A stretch of 41,735 bases of DNA from an uncultured Bacteroidales bacterium (GCA_905235135.1 CAJOKR010000031.1:1-41735), one strand, 5' to 3'. Counted from the first letter of the stretch, positions 9,224 to 17,845 are shown. Numbers and translations: made by a program. The notes: generated by a model from the letters alone, not told the origin.

Positions 9224-9397
9224 AATCAAAAGAAAAGCGAAAACGCTTTATAGTAAATATGTTACAATGTCAATTTGTGTTTTTTTGCCGATACTTCCAA
9301 TTTGGTTTCTAATCCGTTTTACTTGCCCGCAAAAATACACTTTTTTTCAATTACCGATTCAACTTAATAAAAAAGCAAGTGTCCTGAAACAGCATCG

Positions 9398-9483
9398 AAA
9401 GACTTTAGACGTAAGACTTAAGACTTTAACGAGACTACAATCCATAGTCACAAGTCTTAAGTCCCAAGTCTTAAGTCCAAAGT
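9398..9483. repeat. Degenerate heptamer array (AAGTCTT/AAGTCCC type)
   Basis: Repeated seven-base words related to AAGTCTT and AAGTCCC, in both orientations (AAGACTT, AAGTCTT). They end exactly at the stop codon of the minus-strand gene that begins at 9484, whose TAG lies in the last word. One of several heptamer arrays in the window, each with its own consensus. Confidence 0.6.
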
Positions 9484-10767
9484 CTATTTGAAGAAATGCC
9501 TTTCACTACTATGGCAGCCGGCCTCCATAAAGGAGATGTATTCTAAGAAAACCTCATCCTTGCTGCTCGGAAACGCGAATCCAAACGATTCCGCTATCTT
9601 GGCTATCTGCTGTAAATTGTTGTATTCCAAGACATTTCCCGCTTCTGCCACAAAATTGTGCGGCACCTTGGCCGTGTCCGTGTAGGTGCCGGAAAGCTCT
9701 TCGGGAAGGTTGGCGGGCAGAATCGCGCTGTAAAGATTGGCATTGTCGGGCATATAAGCGGAGTGCAAAACCGTAAACTCCGCCTTATCCAACTGGTTGA
9801 CAATATCTTGATGGATTTCCACGTTTAAGGCGTTCCACAAAAGCACATTGCGGAAAGCGGTGCGGTCGAGGGTGTCGGGAAGGTCAATGGGCTGTGCGCA
9901 GACCGGCGTTTGCAGTACCGCCTCCAACTTCCGCCGCCTCTCGTCGTTCATCGCATGTCCGCCGGGCGCGATATGCGGGAACATACCCATGTCGAACAAC
10001 CCTTGGCTGTTCAGCTCGCCCTTGATGGTCAGAAACCCGGAGGCGGGCTTTGACTGTATGTCCAGCAACATGCAGAGGTTCTCCAACTCGTGGTAGGCCT
10101 TTTCCGTCAGCCACCGCTCCCAAACAATGAATGCCGGCGCGGGAATTGACGTGATGTCTTCCACAAACCGTTGTATATCACTGTCTTGCAGATGATTCTT
10201 TTGCAAAAGTGCATCGTAATCATCCGCCAATAACGCCTCTTTGTACGTCCCGTAATTTTTCCCCAACACCTCCACATAGATGCCCTTCTCCAAATGGTGT
10301 TGGATCAGGTAGAAATTGACGCTTCGGAAGAAGGCGTAATAGTCGGTAATGTTCAGGGTATCTGAGGTGTTGAACCAATATTTCGGGGTGTCCGGGCAAC
10401 GGTTGAGGATCTCGTGAACGGCCTTTAACGTTTCTGGAATTTCCACAACATTCGGGAAAATGCAATAAATTTTGTCCGACTGGAACATCTCCGCAAACGG
10501 CAGGATATCGTTCTTGTCGGCGAAAAAATCGGTGCCGCGCCGATAGTAGTCAAACGACCCCAATGCATTGGTGTTCAACACGGTACGCGCAAAACGTTGT
10601 AACAAATAGAGGGTTTCGTTGGAATAGCTGCCGGAGGTCATCACCAATGTACCATTGGTTTCCGACTTTTGTAATTTTTGGCCAATATATTGGAATGCCT
10701 CCTCAAACGGCACCTCCACTAATTGTCCGTTTTTTCGAATATATGGTTTGGTAATTCGTTGATTCAT
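9484..10767 (-). CDS. Molybdopterin-oxidoreductase-like protein (NuoG/formate-dehydrogenase alpha fold), cofactor motifs absent
   Basis: 427 residues from the ATG at 10767 (MNQRITKPYIRKNGQLVEVP); the upstream TTG at 10794 lies inside a short repeat and is less likely. ITKPYIRKNGQLVEVPFEEA, TNGTLVMTSGSYSNETLYLL, QRFARTVLNT and GELNSQGLFDMGMFP resemble the central domain of molybdopterin oxidoreductases. The [4Fe-4S] Cys motif and the C-terminal dinucleotide-binding domain are absent, and GSFDYYRRG stands where catalytic enzymes have a Cys/Sec region. It may be a NuoG-like structural or electron-transfer subunit without Mo, or a degenerate relative. Follows the gldA-like gene closely on the same strand. 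hydG lies 3.5 kb away on the other strand. Confidence 0.55.
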   Translation of the reverse strand: MNQRITKPYIRKNGQLVEVPFEEAFQYIGQKLQKSETNGTLVMTSGSYSNETLYLLQRFARTVLNTNALGSFDYYRRGTDFFADKNDILPFAEMFQSDKIYCIFPNVVEIPETLKAVHEILNRCPDTPKYWFNTSDTLNITDYYAFFRSVNFYLIQHHLEKGIYVEVLGKNYGTYKEALLADDYDALLQKNHLQDSDIQRFVEDITSIPAPAFIVWERWLTEKAYHELENLCMLLDIQSKPASGFLTIKGELNSQGLFDMGMFPHIAPGGHAMNDERRRKLEAVLQTPVCAQPIDLPDTLDRTAFRNVLLWNALNVEIHQDIVNQLDKAEFTVLHSAYMPDNANLYSAILPANLPEELSGTYTDTAKVPHNFVAEAGNVLEYNNLQQIAKIAESFGFAFPSSKDEVFLEYISFMEAGCHSSERHFFK

Positions 10768-10783
10768 CGTGACATCGTTAAAA

Positions 10784-10810
10784 AAGTTGTCCAAGTTGTC
10801 CGAGTTGTCG
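10784..10810. repeat. Three tandem nonamers AAGTTGTCC
   Basis: AAGTTGTCC, AAGTTGTCC, GAGTTGTCG fill the gap between the stop of the ABC ATPase (10811) and the start region of the next gene. They create the apparent N-terminal extension that begins at TTG 10794. Confidence 0.6.
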
Positions 10811-11554
10811 TTATTCCTGTGTCAACCGGTGGAAGAGTTGTTCCATGCTGAGGGCGTCGAGGTCGGCGGCGGTTTTGAGGCCGACTTTTTCGGCGAGGAG
10901 GTGGAGATCCTTGGTCAGGGTGTCGGCCACCAGCTCGCCCTTGTTGATGATGACCACGTGGTCACACATGGCCTGCACCTCCTGCATGATGTGGGTGGAG
11001 AGCAACACGGTGCGGTTTTTGCCGTAGGAGCGGATAAGTTCGCGAATTTCAATGAGTTGGTTCGGGTCAAGACCAGTAGTAGGCTCATCGAGAATCAGCA
11101 CTTCGGGGTTATGAATCAAGGCTTGCGCGATGCCCACACGCTGTTTGTAGCCGCGCGACAAAGCCCCAATCTTCTTATGCTGTTCGGGGGTGAGGCCCGT
11201 ACGTTCCACCACCTCATCCACGCATTTCTTCTTATCCTTCAGCTTGAAAACCCCGGCCACAAACTCCAAGAACTCACGCACATACATGTCGTAATAGAGC
11301 GGATTGGCCTCCGAGAGGTACCCGACAATCTGATGCAGTTTTTGGGAATCCTTCCAGATGTCGAGACCGCAGACGGTGACATCGCCCTCCGTGGGCGGGA
11401 TCAGCCCGGTGATAATCTTCATCATGGTGGTCTTGCCGGCGCCATTCGGCCCTAAAAACCCGACAATTTCGCCCTTTTTCGCTTCAAAACTGACTTTGTT
11501 GAGGGCATATTGCTGCCCGAAAACCTTGGTGACGTTGTTGACTATAATCGACAT
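10811..11554 (-). CDS. gldA: ABC transporter ATP-binding protein, GldA-like
   Basis: 247 residues. Walker A GPNGAGKTT near residue 34, signature LSRGYKQRVG, Walker B VLILDEPTTGLDP and H-loop STHIMQEVQ are all intact. The opening SIIVNNVTKVFGQQYALNKV and the VGYLSEANPLYYDMYVREFL block fit the GldA family, the ATPase of the GldAFG gliding/T9SS-associated exporter. It is shorter than typical GldA (about 300 residues), with a brief C-terminal tail, and no gldF or gldG permease gene is adjacent, so it could be a generic ABC-2-type exporter ATPase. A -7 box sits 27 bases upstream. Confidence 0.7.
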   Translation of the reverse strand: MSIIVNNVTKVFGQQYALNKVSFEAKKGEIVGFLGPNGAGKTTMMKIITGLIPPTEGDVTVCGLDIWKDSQKLHQIVGYLSEANPLYYDMYVREFLEFVAGVFKLKDKKKCVDEVVERTGLTPEQHKKIGALSRGYKQRVGIAQALIHNPEVLILDEPTTGLDPNQLIEIRELIRSYGKNRTVLLSTHIMQEVQAMCDHVVIINKGELVADTLTKDLHLLAEKVGLKTAADLDALSMEQLFHRLTQE

Positions 11555-11580
11555 GTTCTTCGTTCTTCAAAACAAGGGCG

Positions 11581-11588
11581 CAAAGGTA
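11581..11588 (-). promoter_or_regulatory. Bacteroidota -7 box upstream of the gldA-like gene
   Basis: Minus strand TACCTTTG (CAAAGGTA on plus), 27 bases before the ATG at 11554. No clear -33 TTG at the expected distance, where a hairpin lies instead. Confidence 0.45.
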
Positions 11589-11603
11589 CAAATTTTTAGA
11601 TTA

Positions 11604-11633
11604 GGAGCGAACCGTATTCCTGCGGTTCGCTCC
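11604..11633 (-). terminator. Hairpin between lipoprotein gene and gldA-like gene
   Basis: Perfect 11-bp stem GGAGCGAACCG / CGGTTCGCTCC with an 8-base loop, starting 5 bases after the stop codon at 11639. On the minus strand it is followed by TAATCTAAAAATTTG, so a weak terminator at best. It could also be a small palindromic repeat. Confidence 0.45.
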
Positions 11634-11638
11634 AACGA

Positions 11639-12523
11639 CTAGTATTCGTAATAGCGGGTGAAATACGGTTCGCCATCATTCGTGGCGGTCACTTTCACAG
11701 GATACTTCCCGTCATATTCGTAAGTGTAATTTGTCACAAACTGGTCATACACTTCACCCTCATCTTTATAAACATAGTCAGCGCTAAGCACATTCCCATA
11801 GCTGGAATAGGTGTAAGGTTCGTCGTCCCAGACACCAATCACATAGTCCATCCATAACGTATGCCAGCCTTTCAGCGGATTGATTTTGTTATCGTATGTG
11901 AATGAAGCTTCCGTAATGTCTTCTGGAGCTCCTTCAATGTAGGCGACAATACGGCTGACATTCTTGCCGTCCCACGTCAGTTCCATTATGAGCTTTTCTT
12001 CCCCCTTATGTTGGGAATGCATTTTGCGTACTGCCTGTTCAAAAACTTCACATCCTTGAGGAATTAAACCTGCCAATGGGTTAAGCTTTTTGTCGTGGAT
12101 GCCTTTGTCTATGTAATAAGCCTTCCATTCAATTTTGGACAGTTTATTATTTTCATAAAACATATCGTATGATTCTTCCGACTCATCAGCCCAAAAACTG
12201 GTGATGGTTTTGATACGATCATTTTCATAAGCAAAATCAAGATATTCGTTATCGCAAATGATTTTTGTGATACGGTTATTGTTGTCATACAAATATTGAT
12301 CTGAAGCATTAACGTTACCTCTGTAATAGTAGTCAACGCTGGAGAGCAGTTTTCCGTCCCAGTTCCATACTTGATCAAGTACCTTCTCGCCAGAACTGTC
12401 ATAGTAAACTTTCTGGATTTTCTTTTTGGGATTATACTTCCCGTCGTTATCTTTCTCCTTTTCGCAGGAGGTCAGCGCGACGCACAATACGGCGCAAAAA
12501 ACGAATAACATTAATTTCTTCAT
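11639..12523 (-). CDS. Lipoprotein with YD-like repeats, function unknown
   Basis: About 294 residues from MKKLMLFVFCAVLCVALTSC; the lipobox ALTSC gives a lipid-modified Cys at about residue 20. This start is chosen over upstream in-frame Mets because they precede the signal peptide and overlap repeat DNA. The body has repeated Tyr/Asp-rich strands (YYDSSGEKVLDQVWNWDGKL, YLYDNNNRITKIICDNEYLD, FAYENDRIKTI, MFYENNKLSKIEWK, TYEYDGKYPVKV), the pattern of small YD-repeat-like or DUF4595-type lipoproteins of Bacteroidota. Probably faces the periplasm or cell surface. No clear operon partner; the next upstream gene ends inside a palindromic repeat. Confidence 0.7.
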   Translation of the reverse strand: MKKLMLFVFCAVLCVALTSCEKEKDNDGKYNPKKKIQKVYYDSSGEKVLDQVWNWDGKLLSSVDYYYRGNVNASDQYLYDNNNRITKIICDNEYLDFAYENDRIKTITSFWADESEESYDMFYENNKLSKIEWKAYYIDKGIHDKKLNPLAGLIPQGCEVFEQAVRKMHSQHKGEEKLIMELTWDGKNVSRIVAYIEGAPEDITEASFTYDNKINPLKGWHTLWMDYVIGVWDDEPYTYSSYGNVLSADYVYKDEGEVYDQFVTNYTYEYDGKYPVKVTATNDGEPYFTRYYEY

Positions 12524-12630
12524 AAGGCTATAAATTAAAATAATACGTTCCTTTTTATAGGACGCAAAAAAACGAAATGGTAACAAAAATATTGTATAAA
12601 GGAGTGAAAAAGATGCGGCGCGCCGTGATT

Positions 12631-12657
12631 GTAGAGACGCAATGCATTGCATCTCTA
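12631..12657. repeat. GTAGAGACG palindromic element, copy 1 (core CAATGCATTG)
   Basis: Left arm GTAGAGACG is intact; the right arm has one change (GC-ATCTCTA). Its right edge contains the TAG stop of the minus-strand gene that ends at 12655, so the element appears to have replaced or truncated the original 3' end. Confidence 0.7.
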
Positions 12658-13782
12658 ACGTGCCTTCAACCATTTTTTCGCTTTCCCGCCCTTGGCGTTC
12701 GTCAGGCGGACGGTCGAAAGCGCGTGGTTGTCGATCACGTTTTGGTGGATTTGGAATAAGTACTTTCCGGCGGGTGCGGTGGCGAGTTCGGAACGGAACT
12801 CCTTGGCGTACAGCTTGTCCAGCGCCTGATCCTTCACCACATAGCCTTTTTTGGTCTTCTGCACCCAGACCGAAGTCCGGTTGGAAGAGATATGGTAGCT
12901 GAGCTCGTCTTTCACCGGGATGGAAAAACCATAGCGATAGGGCTGCGACATCCGCAGGTTCACATCCTGCAGCAAGGCCGTATTGAAGGCGTTATCTATC
13001 TGATTCCCATTAACATACATTTCCACTACCCCATTCGTGTCCAACGAGACCATAAAGGTGATGTCCGACTCGATAGGCTGCGGGTTCTGACAGGCGGTGG
13101 TGTTGAGAAGCTGGAACAGATAGTCGTCCATCACCACATACTCATCCGGGAAAACCGAACGGTAAACCAACGAATTGTTCCGTTCCGCATCCAAAAAACC
13201 GGCGATGGAATCCACTTTCTGGACAAAAGCTTCGGGAAACTGGTACTTTTTCCACTTGTAGGCGTAACTTTCGGCCTTTTCCACCCATTGGAAATAGAGC
13301 TTCCGGGCCTCGGCGTACTCACCCTCCATGTTGAGCAGCTCGATACGACAGAGATTACTGCAAAGCTCGGCAGTCTGCTGCACCATCTGGAGACGCGATT
13401 TCAAGGAGTCAAGATACAGAATATCAAGATGTTCATCCTCTGCATAGAGCAGCGCATCCGCAAAGTATTTCTGGGTGCTCTCAAAATCCTGCAACTGCTC
13501 CAGCTCGTTCGCCTGGCCCAACAAGTGGTAGAACCGCTGGTAGCACTCCACCTTCAGGATTTTCTGCCGGATTTTGGTCTTCACGTCGCGGGCATTGCGT
13601 CCCGAAGGCACTGCATGAAGGGCATCGTAATAGGTGCTTTTCGCGACATCATAAATTCCGCTGTTGGCCAAAATTTCCGCCTCAGAGTACAATTCTTGGT
13701 AATCTGAAAGCGATTTTTGCGCCGAAAGAGACACGACTATGCCCATTAGCACCATCATACAGCATCTTGTCAATTTTCGCAT
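12655..13782 (-). CDS. Exported protein with alpha-helical (TPR-like) N-terminal half, function unknown
   Basis: About 375 residues from MRKLTRCCMMVLMGIVVSLS-AQ, a signal peptide; the longer frame from 13827 puts 15 residues before it and is less likely. Residues 25-220 are helical with TPR-like spacing (LYSEAEILANSGIYDVAKST, ECYQRFYHLLGQANELEQLQ, EGEYAEARKLYFQWVEKAES). The C-terminal half looks beta-rich (SDITFMVSLDTNGVVEMYVN, APAGKYLFQIHQ). The last residues are GGKAKKWLKAR, and the stop lies inside palindromic repeat copy 1. I do not recognise the family. Confidence 0.65.
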   Translation of the reverse strand: MRKLTRCCMMVLMGIVVSLSAQKSLSDYQELYSEAEILANSGIYDVAKSTYYDALHAVPSGRNARDVKTKIRQKILKVECYQRFYHLLGQANELEQLQDFESTQKYFADALLYAEDEHLDILYLDSLKSRLQMVQQTAELCSNLCRIELLNMEGEYAEARKLYFQWVEKAESYAYKWKKYQFPEAFVQKVDSIAGFLDAERNNSLVYRSVFPDEYVVMDDYLFQLLNTTACQNPQPIESDITFMVSLDTNGVVEMYVNGNQIDNAFNTALLQDVNLRMSQPYRYGFSIPVKDELSYHISSNRTSVWVQKTKKGYVVKDQALDKLYAKEFRSELATAPAGKYLFQIHQNVIDNHALSTVRLTNAKGGKAKKWLKAR

Positions 13783-13844
13783 GTCTCTTTTTTTAACTAA
13801 TAATAGTAAATTTTTTTGGGGGTGCAAAAATACACAAAAAATGA

Positions 13845-13852
13845 TACCTTTG
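13845..13852 (+). promoter_or_regulatory. -7 box for the TM1266-hydG unit
   Basis: TACCTTTG, 71 bases before the ATG at 13924; the -33 element is unclear. A leader hairpin follows directly. Confidence 0.45.
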
Positions 13853-13862
13853 CGCGCTCATT

Positions 13863-13879
13863 CGGATACGCAATATCCG
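13863..13879 (+). promoter_or_regulatory. Leader hairpin at the 5' end of the hydrogenase-maturation transcript
   Basis: CGGATA-CGCAA-TATCCG forms a perfect 6-bp stem about 10 bases after the -7 box, so it would lie at the very 5' end of the mRNA. Possible stabiliser or protein-binding site; function inferred only from position. Confidence 0.35.
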
Positions 13880-13923
13880 CGTGGCATCTTTTAGTGTAAT
13901 AACCTGATCCTAAAGAAGTTCTG

Positions 13924-14169
13924 ATGGAAAAGCGAATAGGCACCATTACGGTATTATTGTCAGACAGAGCGTCGGCGGCGCAAGTGAACGAGGTGATTTC
14001 CAGTCACTCGGGCATTGTTTTGGCGCGCCAGGGCCTCCCCTTCCACGACCGCCCCGTGGCCGTCATCTCCCTCATCGTCGAAGGCGACATCAACGAAATC
14101 AATTCGCTTTCCGGACAACTCGGAAAAATTCCGGATGTCACCTCAAAAGCAGTAGTGACGAAAACATAA
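13924..14169 (+). CDS. TM1266-family iron-only hydrogenase system putative regulator
   Basis: 81 residues: MEKRIGTITVLLSDRASAAQ, then VNEVISSHSGIVLARQGLPF and VAVISLIVEGDINEINSLSG. This is the compact ACT/NikR-C-like fold of the TM1266 family, usually found beside hydE, hydF or hydG. Here hydG begins 133 bases downstream on the same strand, which supports the assignment. Members are thought to sense a metabolite or metal linked to [FeFe]-hydrogenase assembly, but no ligand has been established that I know of. Length is normal for the family and no DNA-binding domain is visible, so regulation may be by protein contact. Confidence 0.85.
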   Translation: MEKRIGTITVLLSDRASAAQVNEVISSHSGIVLARQGLPFHDRPVAVISLIVEGDINEINSLSGQLGKIPDVTSKAVVTKT

Positions 14170-14193
14170 CCCCCCTGCCCCCCTAAAGGGGGG
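14170..14193. repeat. C-run/G-run hairpin between the TM1266 gene and hydG
   Basis: CCCCCC-TAAA-GGGGGG at 14178-14193 is preceded by another C run directly after the TM1266 stop codon. Very stable short hairpin. It lacks a T tract, so it is probably a dispersed repeat or an attenuating structure between the two genes. Confidence 0.55.
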
Positions 14194-14204
14194 TGTTACT
14201 CCCC

Positions 14205-14293
14205 ATAAACCATTAATTACTAAACCGTTAAACCCCAAACCGCTAAACCCTAAACCACTAACCCATTAAACCACTAAACGATAACCAATAACC
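14205..14293. repeat. Degenerate AAACC(N)T heptamer array upstream of hydG
   Basis: Repeated words such as TAAACCG, TTAAACC, CTAAACC and ACTAAAC at 7-9 base spacing. They fill the leader right up to the hydG start region. Confidence 0.55.
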
Positions 14294-14302
14294 CTTATAA
14301 AT

Positions 14303-15757
14303 ATGCAATTCACCCCCGAAAAATGCCGCATTCCCGATGAGATTGGGAAGCCCTTTATCGACCCGGAAGAAATCTGGGATTTTATCAACAAGACCGAAAG
14401 CACTCCCGAGCGGGTGCGCGCGATCATCGCCAAATCGCTGGCCAAAAACCGCCTGACGATGGAAGAGACGGCCGTCCTCATCAACACCACCGACCCTGTG
14501 CTGGTGGAAGAGATCAAGGAAGGTGCCCGCACGTTGAAACGCAACGTCTATGGCAACCGCATCGTGCTGTTTGCCCCGCTGTACGTGGGCAACTACTGCG
14601 TCAACAACTGCAAATACTGCGGTTTCCGTTCCTCGAACCACGAACAGGTGCGCACCACCCTCACCGACGAGGAGTTCGTGCGCAATATCGAGGCACTGGA
14701 AGAGGACGGTCAGAAACGACTGATTCTCGTCTATGGCGAATCGCCGAAGTATTCGCCCGAGTTCATCGCCCATACCACCAAGTTGGCTTACTCCGTACAC
14801 AAGGGTAACGGTTCCATCCGCCGCGTCAACATCAACGCTGCTCCGTTGGATGTAGAAGGTTTCCGCACCGTGAAGGAAGCCGGCATCGGCACTTACCAAA
14901 TTTTCCAAGAGACTTACAATCCGGAGGCTTACTCTTGGTATCACCCTGCCAACACCATCAAGGGTGATTTCAACTGGCGACTCACCTCCATGGACCGCGC
15001 CCAGCAGGCCGGCATCGACGACAACGGTCTCGGCATCCTCTTCGGCCTCTACGATTGGCGTTTCGAAGTGCTGGCCATGATCCGTCACACCAACCACTTG
15101 GAGGCTTGCTTCAACGTAGGACCGCACACGATTTCGTTCCCGCGCATCAAAGATGCTTCCGGCCTCGACATCGACAAAAAATACTTCGTCGATGATGATA
15201 CTTTCGAGAAGATTATCGCCATCTTCCGCCTCGCTGTGCCTTACACCGGTTTAATCCTGACCGCCCGCGAGACCCCCGAATTCCGCGTCAAGGCCATCCA
15301 ATACGGTATCTCGCAAATCGACGGCGGCACCAACCTGCAGATTGGCGACTACAAGTACCACCACGAGGAGACTGAAAAGAACAGCGACAAGGTGGAGGAC
15401 CAAAATCTGCACCGCGAGCAGTTCAAGATCGGCGACGACCGTAACCTTGGCGACATCATCGAGGAACTATTGGACAACAACTTCATCCCGAGCTTCTGCA
15501 CGGCTTGCTACCGCTTAGGACGCACCGGCGAGCACTTCATGGAATTCAGCGTGCCAGGCTTCATCAAACGTTACTGCACGCCCAACGCCATCCTCACGCT
15601 GTCGGAGTATCTGGTTGATTATGCCACGCCCACAGTGGCTGCGAAGGGCTGGAAGGTCATCGAGAACAACATGGTGAATGTGGATGAGAAGTTCCGCGAC
15701 GAGCTGGTAAAGCGTATCGAGCGCATCAAGGCCGGCGAACGTGACCTCTACTTTTAG
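14303..15757 (+). CDS. hydG: [FeFe]-hydrogenase H-cluster maturase HydG (radical SAM)
   Basis: 484 residues, full family length. The radical-SAM cluster motif CX3CX2C is C99, C103, C106 (YCVNNCKYCGF). The C-terminal auxiliary-cluster motif CX2CX22C is present exactly (FCTACYRLGRTG ... KRYC). HydG cleaves tyrosine to supply the CO and CN ligands of the H-cluster, working with HydE and HydF in the cytoplasm; neither is in the window. Key text includes GEHFMEFSVPGFIKRYCTP and ISQIDGGTNLQIGDY. Downstream of the TM1266-family gene on the same strand. It implies that the organism makes an [FeFe] hydrogenase, typical of fermentative anaerobes. Confidence 0.97.
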   Translation: MQFTPEKCRIPDEIGKPFIDPEEIWDFINKTESTPERVRAIIAKSLAKNRLTMEETAVLINTTDPVLVEEIKEGARTLKRNVYGNRIVLFAPLYVGNYCVNNCKYCGFRSSNHEQVRTTLTDEEFVRNIEALEEDGQKRLILVYGESPKYSPEFIAHTTKLAYSVHKGNGSIRRVNINAAPLDVEGFRTVKEAGIGTYQIFQETYNPEAYSWYHPANTIKGDFNWRLTSMDRAQQAGIDDNGLGILFGLYDWRFEVLAMIRHTNHLEACFNVGPHTISFPRIKDASGLDIDKKYFVDDDTFEKIIAIFRLAVPYTGLILTARETPEFRVKAIQYGISQIDGGTNLQIGDYKYHHEETEKNSDKVEDQNLHREQFKIGDDRNLGDIIEELLDNNFIPSFCTACYRLGRTGEHFMEFSVPGFIKRYCTPNAILTLSEYLVDYATPTVAAKGWKVIENNMVNVDEKFRDELVKRIERIKAGERDLYF

Positions 15758-15940
15758 GCTGTTGGCCTTTAGCCATTGGCTGCTGGCTTTCAGTTGTTGT
15801 TATTGCTAAGACATTTTTTTCCATACGTTATGCCGAGCGGCCGTCTCTGTTGGGATGGTCGCTTGGTGTTTTATGAATGGCACAAAAGTGACAACCGAAA
15901 CCAGCGAGTCACATCTATTTAAACTTGAGCCGGGACCTTG

Positions 15941-15970
15941 TTGTCTGTTCCCTAAAAAATTGTATCTTTG
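15941..15970 (+). promoter_or_regulatory. Bacteroidota promoter for the S41 protease gene
   Basis: -33 TTG at 15941-15943, a 19-base spacer, -7 TATCTTTG at 15963-15970. The start codon is 42 bases downstream (16012). The gap 15758-15940 otherwise holds degenerate GCCATTGGCT-like words and no credible gene. Confidence 0.6.
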
Positions 15971-16011
15971 CCGCCTTTTGTCGGAATAGAATGTATAAAA
16001 CCTATAAATCA

Positions 16012-17771
16012 ATGAAGAATAAAGTCATTGTCGCTGTTTTCAGCCTGTTAGCCATGGGAACCGCCCTGTTCGCGCAATCGCCGAACAAACACTACCAGCA
16101 GAACAAAACCAAGATGGACCAGCTGCTCAACGCCATCAACTCCATGTATGTGGATTCCGTCGATTTTGACCCGCTGACTGACAAGGCCATCGACGAGATG
16201 CTTAAGGAACTGGATCCCCACACCGCCTACATCCCCTCCAAGGACGTGGCCGCCATGACCGAACCCCTGCAGGGCTCCTTCGACGGCATTGGCGTGACTT
16301 TCCAGCTCATCAAGGACACCATCAATGTGATGGAGGTCATCATTGACGGTCCGTCGGAAAAGGTCGGGCTGATGGCCGGCGACAAAATCATCAAGGTGGA
16401 TGATACGGTGGCTGTCGGCAAGGATATCAGCAACGACTGGGTGCGCAAACACCTACGCGGCAAGAAAGGCACTAAGGTGAAAGTCACCGTGGTGCGTGGC
16501 CGCAAGAAAGAACCTATTGAATTTATCATCACCCGCGGCGCTATCCCGATGTATAGCATCAACGTCAGTTTCATGGCCGATTCTTTAACCGGCTATGTGA
16601 AACTCGAACGCTTTGCCGCCACCTCCACCGACGAACTGAAAAAGGCCATCAGCAGCCTGAAGGAGCAGGGCATGAAAAACCTGATTCTCGACCTGCGCGG
16701 CAATGGCGGCGGCTACCTCAATGTGGCATTTGAGATTTGCGACCAGTTCATCTCCGGCAAACGCATGATTGTCTATACCGACAATTTCCGCAAGACGGGC
16801 GAGAAATACTACTCTTCCGCAGACGGCCTCTTCGAAGAGGGCAAACTTATTGTGCTCGTGGACGAGAATTCCGCCTCCGCCTCCGAAATCACCTCCGGCT
16901 GCATCCAAGACTGGGACCGCGGACTGGTGGTCGGTCGCCGGACCTTCGGCAAGGGACTGGTACAGAAGCCGCTGCGCCTCGTTGACCAATCTGAAGTGCG
17001 CCTCACCATCTCCCACTACTACACCCCCACGGGCCGCTGTATCCAAAAACCCTACGACGACGGTCTGGATGCTTACTTCAAAGACCTGCAAACCCGCGCC
17101 AAAAACGGCGAGTACTATACGGCTGAGAATATCAAATTCCCCGATTCTCTGAAATACAAAACCCCGCACGGACGTGTGGTCTATGGCGGTGGCGGTATCA
17201 TGCCCGACATTTTCATCCCGCTTGACACCACCAAATACTCCAGCCTCTTCAACGAGATTGTGCGGAAGGGCGTGTTCGGCAGCTTTGCCGTCGATTATTT
17301 GGAGAACAACCGCGAATCACTGCTGAAACAGTACCCGAAATTCGATTCCAGAAAAAATACCAAATTTCCGATGAATTCTACAAAGAATTTATGGATTATG
17401 CCAAGGAAGAGGGCGTGAGCGATAAGGCTCCTTTCGTCTTCAGCGATTATGCCAACGCCTTCATCAAGGAGAATAAAGAGAAGTTAGATTCGATGTATAA
17501 GAGTACGGAAGACTTTGACCGTCAGACTTTTGACACGATGTTCACGAACTACCTCAACAAGACTTACGGTGAGATGCAACATCTGCGCAATGAGGAACAC
17601 GCGGTCGATTTTATCAAGGAGTACCTGCGCTTTGAAATTGCCCGCGGCCTCTATGGTTACGGCGATGCCTACCGTATCTTCCTCGAAAGCGACGACACTT
17701 TCCAACAGGCCGTCGAGATTATGCACAACAAGAAGATCTTCAAGAAATACAAAGTGGATTCGGGAAAATAA
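16012..17771 (+). CDS. S41 family C-terminal processing peptidase, frameshifted near the 3' end
   Basis: Start MKNKVIVAVFSLLAMGTALF-AQ gives a clean signal peptide and follows a good promoter. A PDZ domain (GIGVTFQLIKDTINVMEVII ... GLMAGDKIIKVDD) precedes the S41 domain. ENSASASE with Ser289 and FGKG with Lys314 keep the 25-residue Ser-Lys spacing of the tail-specific protease Prc. The first frame ends at 17418 with nonsense after QYPKFDS; the next frame continues FQKKYQISDEFYKEFMDYAK to 17771. Restoring one T near 17353 (GATTC to GATTTC) rejoins them as ...PKFDFQKKYQ..., about 586 residues. Periplasmic processing of exported or damaged proteins is expected. Confidence 0.85.
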
Positions 17772-17788
17772 CGGATCCGTGTGACCAT

Positions 17789-17828
17789 AAAAAAGTGGAG
17801 ACGTACGATGTACGTCTCCACTTTTTTT
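17789..17828. terminator. Bidirectional terminator built on a GAGACGTAC palindrome
   Basis: AGTGGAGACGTAC-GAT-GTACGTCTCCACT, flanked by an A tract on the left and a T tract on the right. It serves the convergent S41 gene (plus, ends 17771) and gcvH (minus, ends 17846). The GTGGAGACG/CGTCTCCAC arms differ by one base from the GTAGAGACG repeat family, so this may be a repeat copy co-opted as a terminator. Confidence 0.8.
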
Positions 17829-17845
17829 AATTGGGATTCAGGAAA

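Noticed and set aside
9168..9491. Plus-strand open frame of 107 residues
   Set aside because: It runs through the inverted repeat and the heptamer array, has no family resemblance, and its composition is that of AT-rich intergenic DNA.
15806..16012. Minus-strand frame of 68 residues in the hydG-S41 gap
   Set aside because: No start context or family signal, and it overlaps the S41 promoter and start.
17391..17771. Separate 126-residue protein after the S41 protease
   Set aside because: The same frame extends upstream into FQKKYQISDEFYKEF, the natural continuation of the protease; a one-base gap explains the split.
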